Source of the DNA: Aminobacter aminovorans
Lineage (GTDB): Bacteria; Pseudomonadota; Alphaproteobacteria; Rhizobiales; Rhizobiaceae
Length of the DNA: 64,000 nucleotides
Assembly (NCBI RefSeq): GCF_900445235.1
Contig: NZ_UFSM01000001.1
Location: 3,115,501-3,179,500 of the forward strand
Direction: 5' to 3'
In this document: positions 43,261 to 51,353 of the stretch, piece after piece
How positions within the stretch are numbered: the stretch's first letter is position 1
Layout of the letters: every line of letters starts with the position of its first letter
Program-made: the position numbers and the translations under genes
Notes under the pieces: model-generated
Seen by the model: only the letters and a program-made list of their open reading frames with translations
The model's database searches: none
What the model was told of the DNA's origin: nothing

Positions 43261-44847
43261 TCAGGCGTCTTGGGGGACCTCTTCGCGCAGAATGTTCTTG
43301 AGCACCTTGCCTTGCGGGCTGGTGGGCAGGGACGGACGGATCTCGACGCTGCGCGGGCATTTGTAGTTGGCCATGTTGGCGCGCGACCAGTCGATGATGT
43401 CCTTCTCGGTGGCGCTGGTGCCTGGGCGCAGCACCACATAGGCCTTGCCGACCTCGCCAAGACGCTCGTCTGCCACACCGATCACGGCAACGATGCCGAT
43501 GGCCGGGTGCTGGCTCAGGATGCGCTCGATCTCGGCCGGATAGCAGTTGAACCCACCGGTGATGTACATGTCCTTGAGACGGTCCTCGATGCGCAGGTTG
43601 CCGTCGCTGTCGAAGTAACCGATATCGCCGGTGTGCAGCCAGCCCTCGGGGTCGATGGTCTTGGCCGTCGACTTGGGATCGTTGAAGTAGCCCTTCATGA
43701 CGATGTAGCCGCGGATCACCACTTCGCCGGGCTTGCCGTCGGGCAGGAAATGGCCGTCGTCGCCCATGATGCGGACTTCGACGCCGGGGGCTGCCTTGCC
43801 GGCGGTGTTGGCGATCACGTCATCCGGATCTGTCGCCAGGCACATGGTGCCGTAGCCGCCGCATTCGGTCAGGCCATAACCGTTGACCACGCCGGCGAAA
43901 CCGAGCTCCTCGCGCATGCGCCGGATAAGGATCGACGGCACGACCGCGCCGCCGGTGACGCCGAGGCGCAGGCTGGAGGTGTCGAATCTCGCCAGTTCCG
44001 GATGCTGGAGCATGCCCTGGAAGATGGCGGGCGGGCCGGGGATGACGCTGATCTTCTCCTCGGCAACACGCTTGAGGATTTCGCCGGCATCGTAGGTGAG
44101 ATGCGGCATGAGCACTGCGCCGCGCATCAGCGAAACGATGGCGCCGGAGCGATAACCGAAGGCGTGGAAGAAAGGCGGGATGACCAGGATACGGTCATGC
44201 TCTCGGATGCCGACCCGCGTTGCCCAGGCATCGATGGCCTGGAGGCACTGCTGGTGACCGTACATGACACCCTTGGGATAACCCGTGGTGCCTGAAGTGA
44301 AGAGCATGTCGCAGAGATCATCGGGGCCCACATTGGCCTCGCGTGCGGCGAGCTCGGCATCGCTGATGCTGGCGCCTGATGCAACGAAGCTGTCCCAGTC
44401 GCGATCGCCTTTGCTGCCTTCGCCTATGACGACCACTTCGCGCAGCAGTTCGCGCGTTTCCGCCCGCAACTGGTCGGGATAATAGGAGTTGAGGAAGTCG
44501 CCGACAGAAAACAGCAGCGAGGTGCCGCTGCGCTTGACCAGTTCGGCGATCTCGGCGCCCTTGAAGCGGGTGGAGGCGGGAATGAGCACGGCTCCAGCGG
44601 TGACGAGGCCGAGTGCGGTGGCAAACCATTTCCAGGTGTTGGGCGCCCAGATCATGATGCGGTCGCCCTTCTGGACGCCGGCAGCGATCATCGCCTTGGC
44701 GACCCGCTTGCGCAGCGCGTCGAGCTCGACGAAGTTCAAGACGACGCCGTTGTCCTCAACTGCAGTGCGTGTGCCATAAAGCTCGGCCGCGCGTGCGCAG
44801 AGGGCAGGAATGGTGGTGAACTTCCAGTCGGCGTCTTCTGAGATCAT
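43261..44847 (-). CDS. AMP-forming acyl-CoA synthetase 1 (FadD3-like)
   Basis: A 528-residue adenylate-forming ligase that activates a carboxylic acid to its CoA ester. Motifs: P-loop MLFTSGTTGYPKGVMYGHQ, A5 GYGLTECGGYG, A7/A8 WLHTGDIGYFDSDGNLRIED and RLKDMYITGGFNCYPAEIE, and the catalytic Lys near the end (SPQGKVLKNILREE). The overall look is of FadD3-type synthetases acting on bulky or cyclic acids, which is a weak inference. Met at 44847 is chosen because a longer frame adds 34 low-complexity residues; AGGTAG lies upstream. Operator site 3 lies 99 bp upstream. Confidence 0.92.
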   Translation of the reverse strand: MISEDADWKFTTIPALCARAAELYGTRTAVEDNGVVLNFVELDALRKRVAKAMIAAGVQKGDRIMIWAPNTWKWFATALGLVTAGAVLIPASTRFKGAEIAELVKRSGTSLLFSVGDFLNSYYPDQLRAETRELLREVVVIGEGSKGDRDWDSFVASGASISDAELAAREANVGPDDLCDMLFTSGTTGYPKGVMYGHQQCLQAIDAWATRVGIREHDRILVIPPFFHAFGYRSGAIVSLMRGAVLMPHLTYDAGEILKRVAEEKISVIPGPPAIFQGMLQHPELARFDTSSLRLGVTGGAVVPSILIRRMREELGFAGVVNGYGLTECGGYGTMCLATDPDDVIANTAGKAAPGVEVRIMGDDGHFLPDGKPGEVVIRGYIVMKGYFNDPKSTAKTIDPEGWLHTGDIGYFDSDGNLRIEDRLKDMYITGGFNCYPAEIERILSQHPAIGIVAVIGVADERLGEVGKAYVVLRPGTSATEKDIIDWSRANMANYKCPRSVEIRPSLPTSPQGKVLKNILREEVPQDA

Positions 44848-44946
44848 CTGTCTACCTGGAGGCACTGGGCCTGTTCGACGGTTGGCGGCCGCGGGCGCGG
44901 TGGCCGGGCTAGTGTGGCGGGAACATAGGCGTCGGCGAGCGGCCAG

Positions 44947-44964
44947 CATCGTCCGAAGAGACGA
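44947..44964 (-). promoter_or_regulatory. Island operator site 3
   Basis: On the minus strand TCGTCTCTTCGGACGATG. It sits in the divergent gap between acyl-CoA synthetase 1 (99 bp away, in its orientation) and the SDR-LuxR unit (77 bp away on the other side), so it could control both, including the regulator gene itself. Confidence 0.7.
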
Positions 44965-45041
44965 ATAAACCTTCCGGCGACCGACATAAAGGCTGTAGGA
45001 CTGCGTGCAGACGCGCGCTGGACCACGCCTGGAGTTACGAC

Positions 45042-45845
45042 ATGAGCAATGCCCCGCAACCGGCTGCCTCTACCTTCGATGGCAGGGTCGTCATCGTGAC
45101 CGGCGGCACCAAGGGCATCGGTCGGGCAATCGCCGAGGGTTTTCTCGGCGCGGGCGCAACCGTGGTCGTCTGCGCACGCACCGAGCCCGACAGCCTGCCG
45201 CATTCGAACGGTAACAGGGCGATCTTCATGCAATGCGACGTGCGCACGGCCCAGGCTTGCAAGGAACTTGTCGATCGCGTCGGCGAGGAACATGGCCGCA
45301 TCGACGTGCTGGTCAACAATGCCGGCGGCTCGCCCCATGTCGATGCGGCGACCGTATCACCGCGTTTCTCCGACGCCATCGTCAATCTCAACCTGATGGC
45401 GCCGGTCTATCTGTCGCAGGCGGTCTACCATTGGATTTCCCGGCTGCCGGAAGGCGGCAACATCATCAACATTGCCAGCGTGTCCGGCCGTCGTCCGTCG
45501 CCGGGCACTTCCGTCTATGGCGCGGCCAAGGCCGGCCTGCTCAGCCTGACCACCAGCCTTGCACAGGAGTGGGCGCCCAAGGTGCGGGTCAACGCCATCA
45601 TCGTCGGTCTCATCGAGACCGAGAAGGCGGACGAGACCTATGGCTCGCACGAAGCCCAGCAGGCGATTGCCGCCTCGGTGCCGATGAAGCGGATGGGACG
45701 TGGCGACGACATTGCCCGTGCCGCCCTCTATCTTGCCAGCCCGACGGCAACCTTCGTCACAGGCGCGCAGCTGGAGGTGCATGGCGGCGGCGAGACGCCG
45801 TTGTTTCTTGACCTGATCAAACGCTACGCGCCGGACGCGAACTGA
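45042..45845 (+). CDS. Short-chain dehydrogenase/reductase
   Basis: A 267-residue classical SDR: cofactor loop VTGGTKGIGRAIAEGFLGAG, NNAGG, catalytic Ser in INIASVSGRRP and YGAAKAG, followed by the FabG-like C-terminus ASPTATFVTGAQLEVHGGGE. Substrate is unknown; a hydroxy or oxo intermediate of the island's pathway is likely by context. It is followed after 2 bp by the LuxR-type regulator gene, so enzyme and regulator are co-expressed. Confidence 0.9.
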   Translation: MSNAPQPAASTFDGRVVIVTGGTKGIGRAIAEGFLGAGATVVVCARTEPDSLPHSNGNRAIFMQCDVRTAQACKELVDRVGEEHGRIDVLVNNAGGSPHVDAATVSPRFSDAIVNLNLMAPVYLSQAVYHWISRLPEGGNIINIASVSGRRPSPGTSVYGAAKAGLLSLTTSLAQEWAPKVRVNAIIVGLIETEKADETYGSHEAQQAIAASVPMKRMGRGDDIARAALYLASPTATFVTGAQLEVHGGGETPLFLDLIKRYAPDAN

Positions 45846-45847
45846 CC

Positions 45848-46981
45848 GTGGCCGGTCGGTCGGAAGCTCCAGGTGCCACGCCCGATCACGACCGGTTGGT
45901 CGAATTGCTCTATGCCGGAATCAGCCAAGCAAGGCCGTTCGACAGTTTTCTCAAGGGGTTGCGGTCATCAGTTGATGCCGAAAGCAGCACGCTGATCATT
46001 GAGCGCCAGCGCCGCGATCGCCCAGGAGCGATCTATTCCGGTGCTGCGTCGGAAGAGCGCATTGCCCGCTACAACGACCTTTACACGCAAGACCCGTTCA
46101 TTGATCTGCCGCTTGGCAAGGTGACGACGCTTGCCGAGCTTATCGGCGAGGACGGGTTCTCGCGCTCGGAATTCATGACGAGTTTCATGACCTGCTCGGG
46201 CTGGATGCATGTCGTGGGCGCCGACATCCTGGAACCGTCAGGCGCCAGGGTACGGATGCGTGCGACGCGCGTGTTGGGCCGGGACAATTTCGGCATCGCC
46301 GAGCGCGAGACATTCCGCCGGCTATTGCCGCATCTGACGCAGGCGATGGGGTTGTTTCTCAGGCTGAACGGGCTGGAGGCAGAGCGCGAGCTGTTTGCCG
46401 GCGCGCTGGGGCGGTTGGCGGTGGGGGCCATCATCGTCGACCGCGACTGCCGTATCCTGCAGGCGACGCGACAGGCGGAGACGATCCTGGCTGAAAAGGA
46501 CGTGCTGAAGAACGATCGCGGCAGGCTCCGACTGCTCGACGAGGCCGGGCCGAGCGGCGCGTTCAACGCGGCGGTGGCCGAGTTTGCCGAGGCCAGTGAT
46601 GCTTCCCTTGTCGGCTCGCGCGCATTCTCGATACATCGCTCCAGCGGCGAGGCGCTCGGGCTCGTCGTCAGGCCGGCGCCGCATTCGGCCAAGCTGCAGG
46701 CACCGCTGCGCGGGGCGGCACTCGTCATCATCGCCGACGCCGGCAACAGCGTAGCGCCGCAGCCGGCGGTGCTGGTCATGCTGTTCGGCCTGACGCCGGC
46801 CGAGGCCGAACTTGCGACACTTATGGGGCAAGGCCTCGACCTCGACGATGCCAGTGCCGCGCTCGGCATCACCAAGAATACCGCCAAGGCGCATTTGCGC
46901 ATGGTGTTTTCCAAGACCGGGGTGAACAGGCAAAGCGAACTCGTGCGCCTGTTGCTGCGTTCTGTCGACGAACTGGGCTAG
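45848..46981 (+). CDS. LuxR-type transcriptional regulator, candidate island regulator
   Basis: A 377-residue protein with a C-terminal LuxR/FixJ-type helix-turn-helix (residues about 315-372: LTPAEAELATLMGQGLDLDD, ALGITKNTAKAHLRMVFSKT, then GVNRQSELVRLLL). The N-terminal 300 residues have no recognisable autoinducer-binding or receiver domain; the middle (about 180-300, e.g. AVGAIIVDRDCRILQATRQA) looks PAS-like, as in several catabolic regulators of this type. It starts with GTG 2 bp after the SDR stop. As the only regulator gene in the right half, lying in the midst of ten identical-type operator sites, it is the best candidate to bind them; this is inference. Confidence 0.85.
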   Translation: MAGRSEAPGATPDHDRLVELLYAGISQARPFDSFLKGLRSSVDAESSTLIIERQRRDRPGAIYSGAASEERIARYNDLYTQDPFIDLPLGKVTTLAELIGEDGFSRSEFMTSFMTCSGWMHVVGADILEPSGARVRMRATRVLGRDNFGIAERETFRRLLPHLTQAMGLFLRLNGLEAERELFAGALGRLAVGAIIVDRDCRILQATRQAETILAEKDVLKNDRGRLRLLDEAGPSGAFNAAVAEFAEASDASLVGSRAFSIHRSSGEALGLVVRPAPHSAKLQAPLRGAALVIIADAGNSVAPQPAVLVMLFGLTPAEAELATLMGQGLDLDDASAALGITKNTAKAHLRMVFSKTGVNRQSELVRLLLRSVDELG

Positions 46982-47009
46982 ACCTCTCACGCTCCGCAAT
47001 CGCTCGGGA

Positions 47010-47027
47010 TCGCCCGTTCGAACGATG
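47010..47027 (+). promoter_or_regulatory. Island operator site 4
   Basis: TCGCCCGTTCGAACGATG, 58 bp before the flavin reductase start codon and 28 bp after the regulator stop. Confidence 0.75.
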
Positions 47028-47085
47028 CTTCAGGGCCCTGTTCTGCGCGATGCTGCGATCGTTGCAGGACGTGGAGGAGCGCGGA

Positions 47086-47583
47086 ATGTCCCTTGAGGTC
47101 AATGAGCTGGTGGCGGACACGCGAGCGGCGATGCGCCGACTGGCGAAGTCGGTGGTGATCCTGAGCACGAGCCATCAAGGCCAGCGGCTGGCCATGGCCG
47201 CGACCGCTGTCGACAGCCTGAGCATGGAGCCGCCGTCACTGCTCGCCTGCGTCAACCGGAGCGCTTCGATCTTCGCCGCGTTCCAGGCGAAATTGCCATT
47301 CTGTGTCAACATATTGGCACGAAATCATGAAGCATTGGCGCAACGTTGTGGCGGCCAGGTGAAGGGCGAGGCGCGCTTCGCCGAGGGTGACTGGCGCGAG
47401 CGCCAGTGCATTCCTTATCTTGGCGACGCACAAGCCAACATCTTCTGCGCCAACGACGGAGAATTCTATTATGGTACCCATGGCGTGTTCGTGGGGCGGA
47501 TTACCGACGTCGCACTGTTCGGCAGCATCGAGCCGCTGATCTATGCCGACGCCCGCTACATCGGCGCGCATCTGGCGATGTGA
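47086..47583 (+). CDS. Flavin reductase (HpaC/flavin-reductase-like domain)
   Basis: A 165-residue flavin:NAD(P)H reductase of the HpaC class that supplies reduced FMN or FAD to a separate monooxygenase. Family features: RRLAKSVVILSTSHQGQRLA, AMAATAVDSLSMEPPSLLAC, VNRSASIFAAFQ, CVNILARNHEALAQRCGG and the HGVFVGRITDV end. ATG 47086 is preferred (GGAGGAG upstream) over ATG 47050. It is the natural partner of the luciferase-like monooxygenase encoded convergently at 47695-48843, with which it shares operator type. Confidence 0.9.
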   Translation: MSLEVNELVADTRAAMRRLAKSVVILSTSHQGQRLAMAATAVDSLSMEPPSLLACVNRSASIFAAFQAKLPFCVNILARNHEALAQRCGGQVKGEARFAEGDWRERQCIPYLGDAQANIFCANDGEFYYGTHGVFVGRITDVALFGSIEPLIYADARYIGAHLAM

Positions 47584-47610
47584 TACAAACGCTTATCGAC
47601 CTGACAGCGG

Positions 47611-47638
47611 AAAGGCCGGCAAGGTGGTGCCGGCCTTT
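47611..47638. terminator. Bidirectional terminator between flavin reductase and monooxygenase genes
   Basis: AAAGGCCGGCA pairs with TGCCGGCCTTT (11 bp) around a 6-nt loop, between two convergent genes. Confidence 0.8.
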
Positions 47639-47694
47639 GTCATTTCCGGTGCGGGAAAAGGCGGCCGGCACCTGTGGTACCGACCGCTGGTAAC

Positions 47695-48843
47695 CTATTC
47701 GGCGGCAGCGACGCGCAGCTTCTTGCCTCGGAAATGCGGGATCACCTCGCAGCCAATCAGCTCGATCGTCTCCATGATCGCTTCATGCGGCACGGTGCCC
47801 ATCTGCGACAGGAACATGATCTCGTCGGCACCGGCCTCGAACAGGCGCTCGACGTAGCGGATACAATCCTCCGGCGTTCCATAGGCGTCGTTGATGTCGT
47901 CGAGATAACCATAGGCCTGCGGATTGTAGGCGATCTTGTCTTCCCCGAGCTTGGCGAACTTGTGCTCGCGCACCTTGTCGAGGGCAGCGAGATGCTCCTC
48001 CGGGCTCATGTCGTCAACCTCAGGCCTGGGGCCGCCCTGGTACCAGTGCGACAGCGCCTCGGCAAAGAAGCGCTGGCCGCGCAAGCCGATGCGGCGGGCC
48101 TTGTCGCGGTCACGCAGGACGATGGCCGGGCACAGGGCGGAAAGATGCTCGGTCGGACGCAAACCGACCTGGTCTTCCAGTTTGCGCTCGGCAAAGGCCT
48201 TCCGGTAGGCGTCGCTCTTGGTCTTGATCTCGTCGGGGCCGCCGAAACCCATGACCAGCGCACCGAGGCCACGCGAGCCGGCTGTCACCACCGCTTCCCA
48301 GCGCGTGCAGGCCATGAACATGCGCGGGTGCGGTTGCTGCAGTGGCTTGGGATGGACGGGGCGGGCAGGGAACTTGATGTACTGGCCGTCATGCTCGACC
48401 ACTTCTTCGCTGAAGAGGCGCGGGATCAGATACATGCTCTCGTCGATCAACGGCTGCAGTTCGGACAGCTGGTAGCCGAAGGCACCGGCTTCCTGCTGGC
48501 TGCCACCCTTGCCGACGCCGAAGTTGACGCGGCCATTGGACAGGATGTCGAGCATGGCGACGCGCTCGGCAACCTTGATGGGATGGTTCATCGCCGGCGG
48601 CAGGCAGACAACGCCGTGGCCGATCTCGAGTTTCTTCGTCTGGCCGGCGACGAAGGCGAGGAAGGTTTCCGGCGCCGACATGTGCGAATACTGCGTCAGG
48701 CCATGGTGCTCGACGCACCAGACCCCGTCGAAGCCGCTCCTGTCGAGCTGCACGCACTGCTCCGCCATCTCGCGGAACACCTGCTGTTCGGCTTCCCGGT
48801 GGGTTTCGGCGATCTGTGCCTCGTAGATCATGGAAAATTTCAC
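47695..48843 (-). CDS. LLM-class (bacterial luciferase-like) flavin-dependent monooxygenase
   Basis: A 382-residue TIM-barrel flavin monooxygenase of the LLM class. Recognisable blocks are GFDGVWCVEHHGLTQYSHMS, LEIGHGVVCLPPAMNHPIKV, AERVAMLDILSNGRVNFGVG and KGGSQQEAGAFG, the last two being the flavin-phosphate region typical of the class. It needs FMNH2 from a reductase, here most likely the flavin reductase across the shared terminator. LLM enzymes include limonene monooxygenases, type II Baeyer-Villiger enzymes and luciferases, so oxygenation of an alicyclic ketone or alkene is a reasonable guess. Operator site 5 is 73 bp upstream. Confidence 0.9.
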   Translation of the reverse strand: MKFSMIYEAQIAETHREAEQQVFREMAEQCVQLDRSGFDGVWCVEHHGLTQYSHMSAPETFLAFVAGQTKKLEIGHGVVCLPPAMNHPIKVAERVAMLDILSNGRVNFGVGKGGSQQEAGAFGYQLSELQPLIDESMYLIPRLFSEEVVEHDGQYIKFPARPVHPKPLQQPHPRMFMACTRWEAVVTAGSRGLGALVMGFGGPDEIKTKSDAYRKAFAERKLEDQVGLRPTEHLSALCPAIVLRDRDKARRIGLRGQRFFAEALSHWYQGGPRPEVDDMSPEEHLAALDKVREHKFAKLGEDKIAYNPQAYGYLDDINDAYGTPEDCIRYVERLFEAGADEIMFLSQMGTVPHEAIMETIELIGCEVIPHFRGKKLRVAAAE

Positions 48844-48916
48844 TGGCAGGCTCCTCCACTTTAGACAATTGCCCCTTCGGCATGGGCTGGAGTCTCCGGT
48901 GTGAGGTCACGAAATT

Positions 48917-48934
48917 CATCGTTCGATCGGGTGA
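48917..48934 (-). promoter_or_regulatory. Island operator site 5
   Basis: On the minus strand TCACCCGATCGAACGATG, identical in all 18 bases to site 7, pointing to the LLM monooxygenase gene 73 bp away. Confidence 0.75.
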
Positions 48935-48992
48935 GGGCTGTTACACGGCCGATGGCATTGGGCCAGGCGAGGCAGCTGCTGGCTCAATTCAA

Positions 48993-49010
48993 TGGTCCTT
49001 ATGGACGATG
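48993..49010 (+). promoter_or_regulatory. Island operator site 6
   Basis: TGGTCCTTATGGACGATG, with a perfect GTCC-N4-GGAC core, 55 bp before the binding-protein start codon. Sites 5 and 6 give each divergent gene its own copy. Confidence 0.75.
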
Positions 49011-49065
49011 CCGGCCAATCGCGTTAGGCCGAAACGGCGGCATCGATTTCCGTGGAGACCAGAAT

Positions 49066-50274
49066 ATGACTTCCAGCATTTGCAGCCGGGGCGCCGTTGT
49101 CGCTGCCTTGGTGTCGTTCACCGCGCTTACGTGTGCCAGCACGGCCCGAGCCGAAGAGACGATCAAGATTGGCGGTATCATGTCGCTGACCGGCGCCGGC
49201 GCCTCGATCGGCAAGAATGCCGAGGTGGCCTGGAAGCGCGCGGTCGACGACATCAACGCTGCCGGCGGCATCCTTGGCAAAAAGGTCGAGCTGGTGCTGG
49301 CCGACACGATGACCGACCCGACGCATGGCGTGAGCGAGATGCGCCGCCTGATCGAGAGCGAGAAGGTCACAGCTGTGGTCGGTCCCGCGACCAGCCAGGA
49401 AACGACGCCGCTTATGCCGATCGGCACCGAAGCCAACATCGCCCAGATTTCGAGCGCGGCTTCGACGCAGCTGACACCTCAGGTCGGACCGTACCATTTC
49501 TCGACCTCGCCGATCGGCGAGAACCAGATGATCCCCAACATCGCTTACGCACTCGACATGCTGAAGCTGACCAAGCTGGCGCTGATCTCCGACAATGGCG
49601 GTATGTCGAAGGCCGCGGTGTCCGACATCGTCAACTACATGAAGGGCAAGGGTGTGGAGCCTGTCGCCATCCAGGAATTCGCCTTCCGCACCGAGGACAT
49701 GACCCCGCAGCTGTTTTCGCTTCGCAACTCCGAGGCGGAAGCAGTGCTGCTGATCAACTCGATCGGCGACGATGCCCGCAAGATGCTGGAAAACCGCTAT
49801 GATATCGGCTGGGACGTCCCGGTGCTGGCAAGCCTGACCATGACCAACTACGCCGTCGGCAACGCCGCCACCATCGGCACGGAACCGTTTGAGGGCGTCT
49901 ATTCGGTGCAGTTCGAGGGCATGACCTTCTGCCCCGGCGATGCCTTGGGCGAGAAGCCGTTCGCCAAGTTCGCGGAGAAGGCCAAGGCCGACATTACTGA
50001 TCTCGACCGCATGGGCGGGCCGTCGGCATTGGTGCCCTATTACATCCAGCCCTTCATCCTGGCTGCTGCCATGAACGGCTCGGGCAAGACCGACGGCAAG
50101 TCGGTCGCTGCCTGGATCGAGGCCAATGCAGGCGAGATCAAGACGCTGACGGGCAAGCTGGCGGCCAGCGCAGACAACCACTTCCTGCCGTCGGTGGAGA
50201 GCCTCAAAGTCGTCAAGAACCCCTACCAGCTGCGCGAAGACGGTCTGGTAGAGCGCGCCGACTGCGCCCGGTAA
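49066..50274 (+). CDS. Branched-chain-type ABC substrate-binding protein 1
   Basis: A 402-residue periplasmic protein of the Leu/Ile/Val-binding (Peripla_BP_6) family. The signal peptide is RGAVVAALVSFTALTCASTA with cleavage near ARA. The mature start TIKIGGIMSLTGAGASIGKN and AVVGPATSQETTPLMPIG are family blocks. GGAGA precedes the ATG at 49066; a longer frame would run through operator site 6. It stands alone between an operator and a terminator. Because the first importer (30558-33938) has no binding protein beside it, this one is the likely partner; that pairing is inference. Confidence 0.9.
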   Translation: MTSSICSRGAVVAALVSFTALTCASTARAEETIKIGGIMSLTGAGASIGKNAEVAWKRAVDDINAAGGILGKKVELVLADTMTDPTHGVSEMRRLIESEKVTAVVGPATSQETTPLMPIGTEANIAQISSAASTQLTPQVGPYHFSTSPIGENQMIPNIAYALDMLKLTKLALISDNGGMSKAAVSDIVNYMKGKGVEPVAIQEFAFRTEDMTPQLFSLRNSEAEAVLLINSIGDDARKMLENRYDIGWDVPVLASLTMTNYAVGNAATIGTEPFEGVYSVQFEGMTFCPGDALGEKPFAKFAEKAKADITDLDRMGGPSALVPYYIQPFILAAAMNGSGKTDGKSVAAWIEANAGEIKTLTGKLAASADNHFLPSVESLKVVKNPYQLREDGLVERADCAR

Positions 50275-50297
50275 GCACCAGAACGATTCAACGTGCG

Positions 50298-50331
50298 AAA
50301 GGCGTCGCCGGTTTCCGGCGGCGCCTTTTTT
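50298..50331 (+). terminator. Rho-independent terminator after binding protein 1
   Basis: AAAGGCGTCGCCGG-TTT-CCGGCGGCGCCTTT is a 14-bp stem with one G-T pair and a following T-run, 23 bp after the stop and 8 bp before operator site 7. Confidence 0.92.
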
Positions 50332-50338
50332 CATTGGC

Positions 50339-50356
50339 TCACCCGATCGAACGATG
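50339..50356 (+). promoter_or_regulatory. Island operator site 7
   Basis: TCACCCGATCGAACGATG, 57 bp before the hydrolase start codon. An in-frame ATG overlaps the last bases of this site, which is one reason to place the hydrolase start further downstream. Confidence 0.75.
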
Positions 50357-50413
50357 CGGCAAACCGCTGGGTTTGCCTCCATGTCAGCCGACGAAATGCC
50401 GGGGAGATTGGTT

Positions 50414-51352
50414 ATGGAATTGGCGCTCGATGCGGATATTGCCGCGATGGCGGAGATCATCGCCAGGCGACCGGCGCTCGACCTCGACCATGTCGAAATC
50501 CCGGCGCTCCGCGCTGCGGTGCATGCGGCGGGATGGCCGACGGAGCGCGTCGAGATGGCCGCGGTCGAGGACATGACCGTTGCCGGCGGCGTCGGAGATA
50601 TTCCGGCGCGGCTCTACAAGCCCCGTCAAGGCGAGGCATTGCCGCTGCTGGTCTTCCTGCATGGCGGCGGCTTCGTGCTGTGCTCGCTGGATACGCATGA
50701 CAATTTCTGCCGGGCGCTGGCCAAGGCGGGCGATTGCGCGGTGCTGTCGATCGACTACCGGCTGGCGCCGGAATACCGGTTTCCGGCGGCTTATGAGGAT
50801 GCATCGGCTGCACTGGAATGGGCAGCGGGTAATGCTGCCGCACTAGGCTGCGATGGCAGGAGGCTGGCGCTCGCCGGAGACAGCGCCGGGGGCAATCTGG
50901 CGGCCGCGGTCGCGCTCCATGCTTCACCGGAGGTCCGCCTGAAACTGCGACACCTTTTGCTGTTCTATCCTGCTTTGGATCCCACGGCTTCCGGCACGAG
51001 CTACGACACCTTCCCGCAGACTCCGTTCCTCAGCTCCGAGATGATGCGCTGGTACTGGCGGCAATATGTCAGCAATGCGGATCTGGCAGATCCGCGGGTC
51101 GCGCTGTTGCGGTCGCACGATCTTGCGCGATTGCCGCAGACGACCGTCGCCATTGCCGAGTTCGATCCGCTGCGCAGCGAGGTCGAGGCTTTCTGCTTGG
51201 CGCTCACCGAATCGGGTGTCGACCTTGAGACACGACGCTACGACGGCGTCTCGCATGGCTTTGCCAGCATGGTCGGGCTGATCGGCAAGGCGCGGCTGGC
51301 GATCGACCATGGCGGCGTCAGGCTGCGCGACGCATTTATCCGGAGCGCGTGA
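50414..51352 (+). CDS. Alpha/beta hydrolase, hormone-sensitive-lipase (HSL) family
   Basis: A 312-residue carboxylic-ester hydrolase. The HSL oxyanion motif HGGG is at 83-86 (VFLHGGGFVLCSLDTHDNFC), nucleophile Ser157 in GDSAGG (LALAGDSAGGNLAAAVALH), and the acid and base in AEFDPLRSE and YDGVSHGF. It would open a lactone or hydrolyse an ester of the pathway, for instance the product of the neighbouring LLM oxygenase. The start at 50414 is fixed by GGGGAG 9 nt upstream; earlier in-frame ATGs at 50354, 50381 and 50396 lack it and the first lies in the operator. The SnoaL-like gene follows after 1 bp. Confidence 0.92.
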   Translation: MELALDADIAAMAEIIARRPALDLDHVEIPALRAAVHAAGWPTERVEMAAVEDMTVAGGVGDIPARLYKPRQGEALPLLVFLHGGGFVLCSLDTHDNFCRALAKAGDCAVLSIDYRLAPEYRFPAAYEDASAALEWAAGNAAALGCDGRRLALAGDSAGGNLAAAVALHASPEVRLKLRHLLLFYPALDPTASGTSYDTFPQTPFLSSEMMRWYWRQYVSNADLADPRVALLRSHDLARLPQTTVAIAEFDPLRSEVEAFCLALTESGVDLETRRYDGVSHGFASMVGLIGKARLAIDHGGVRLRDAFIRSA

Positions 51353-51353
51353 G

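Noticed and set aside
45848..46981. Quorum-sensing interpretation of the LuxR-type gene
   Set aside because: No autoinducer-binding domain and no LuxI-type synthase gene in the window; length and context fit a catabolic regulator.
48107..48124. Near-match to the island operator (CGGTCACGCAGGACGATG)
   Set aside because: Lies inside the LLM monooxygenase coding region, lacks the invariant T1 and the CC at positions 5-6, and is not upstream of a gene.
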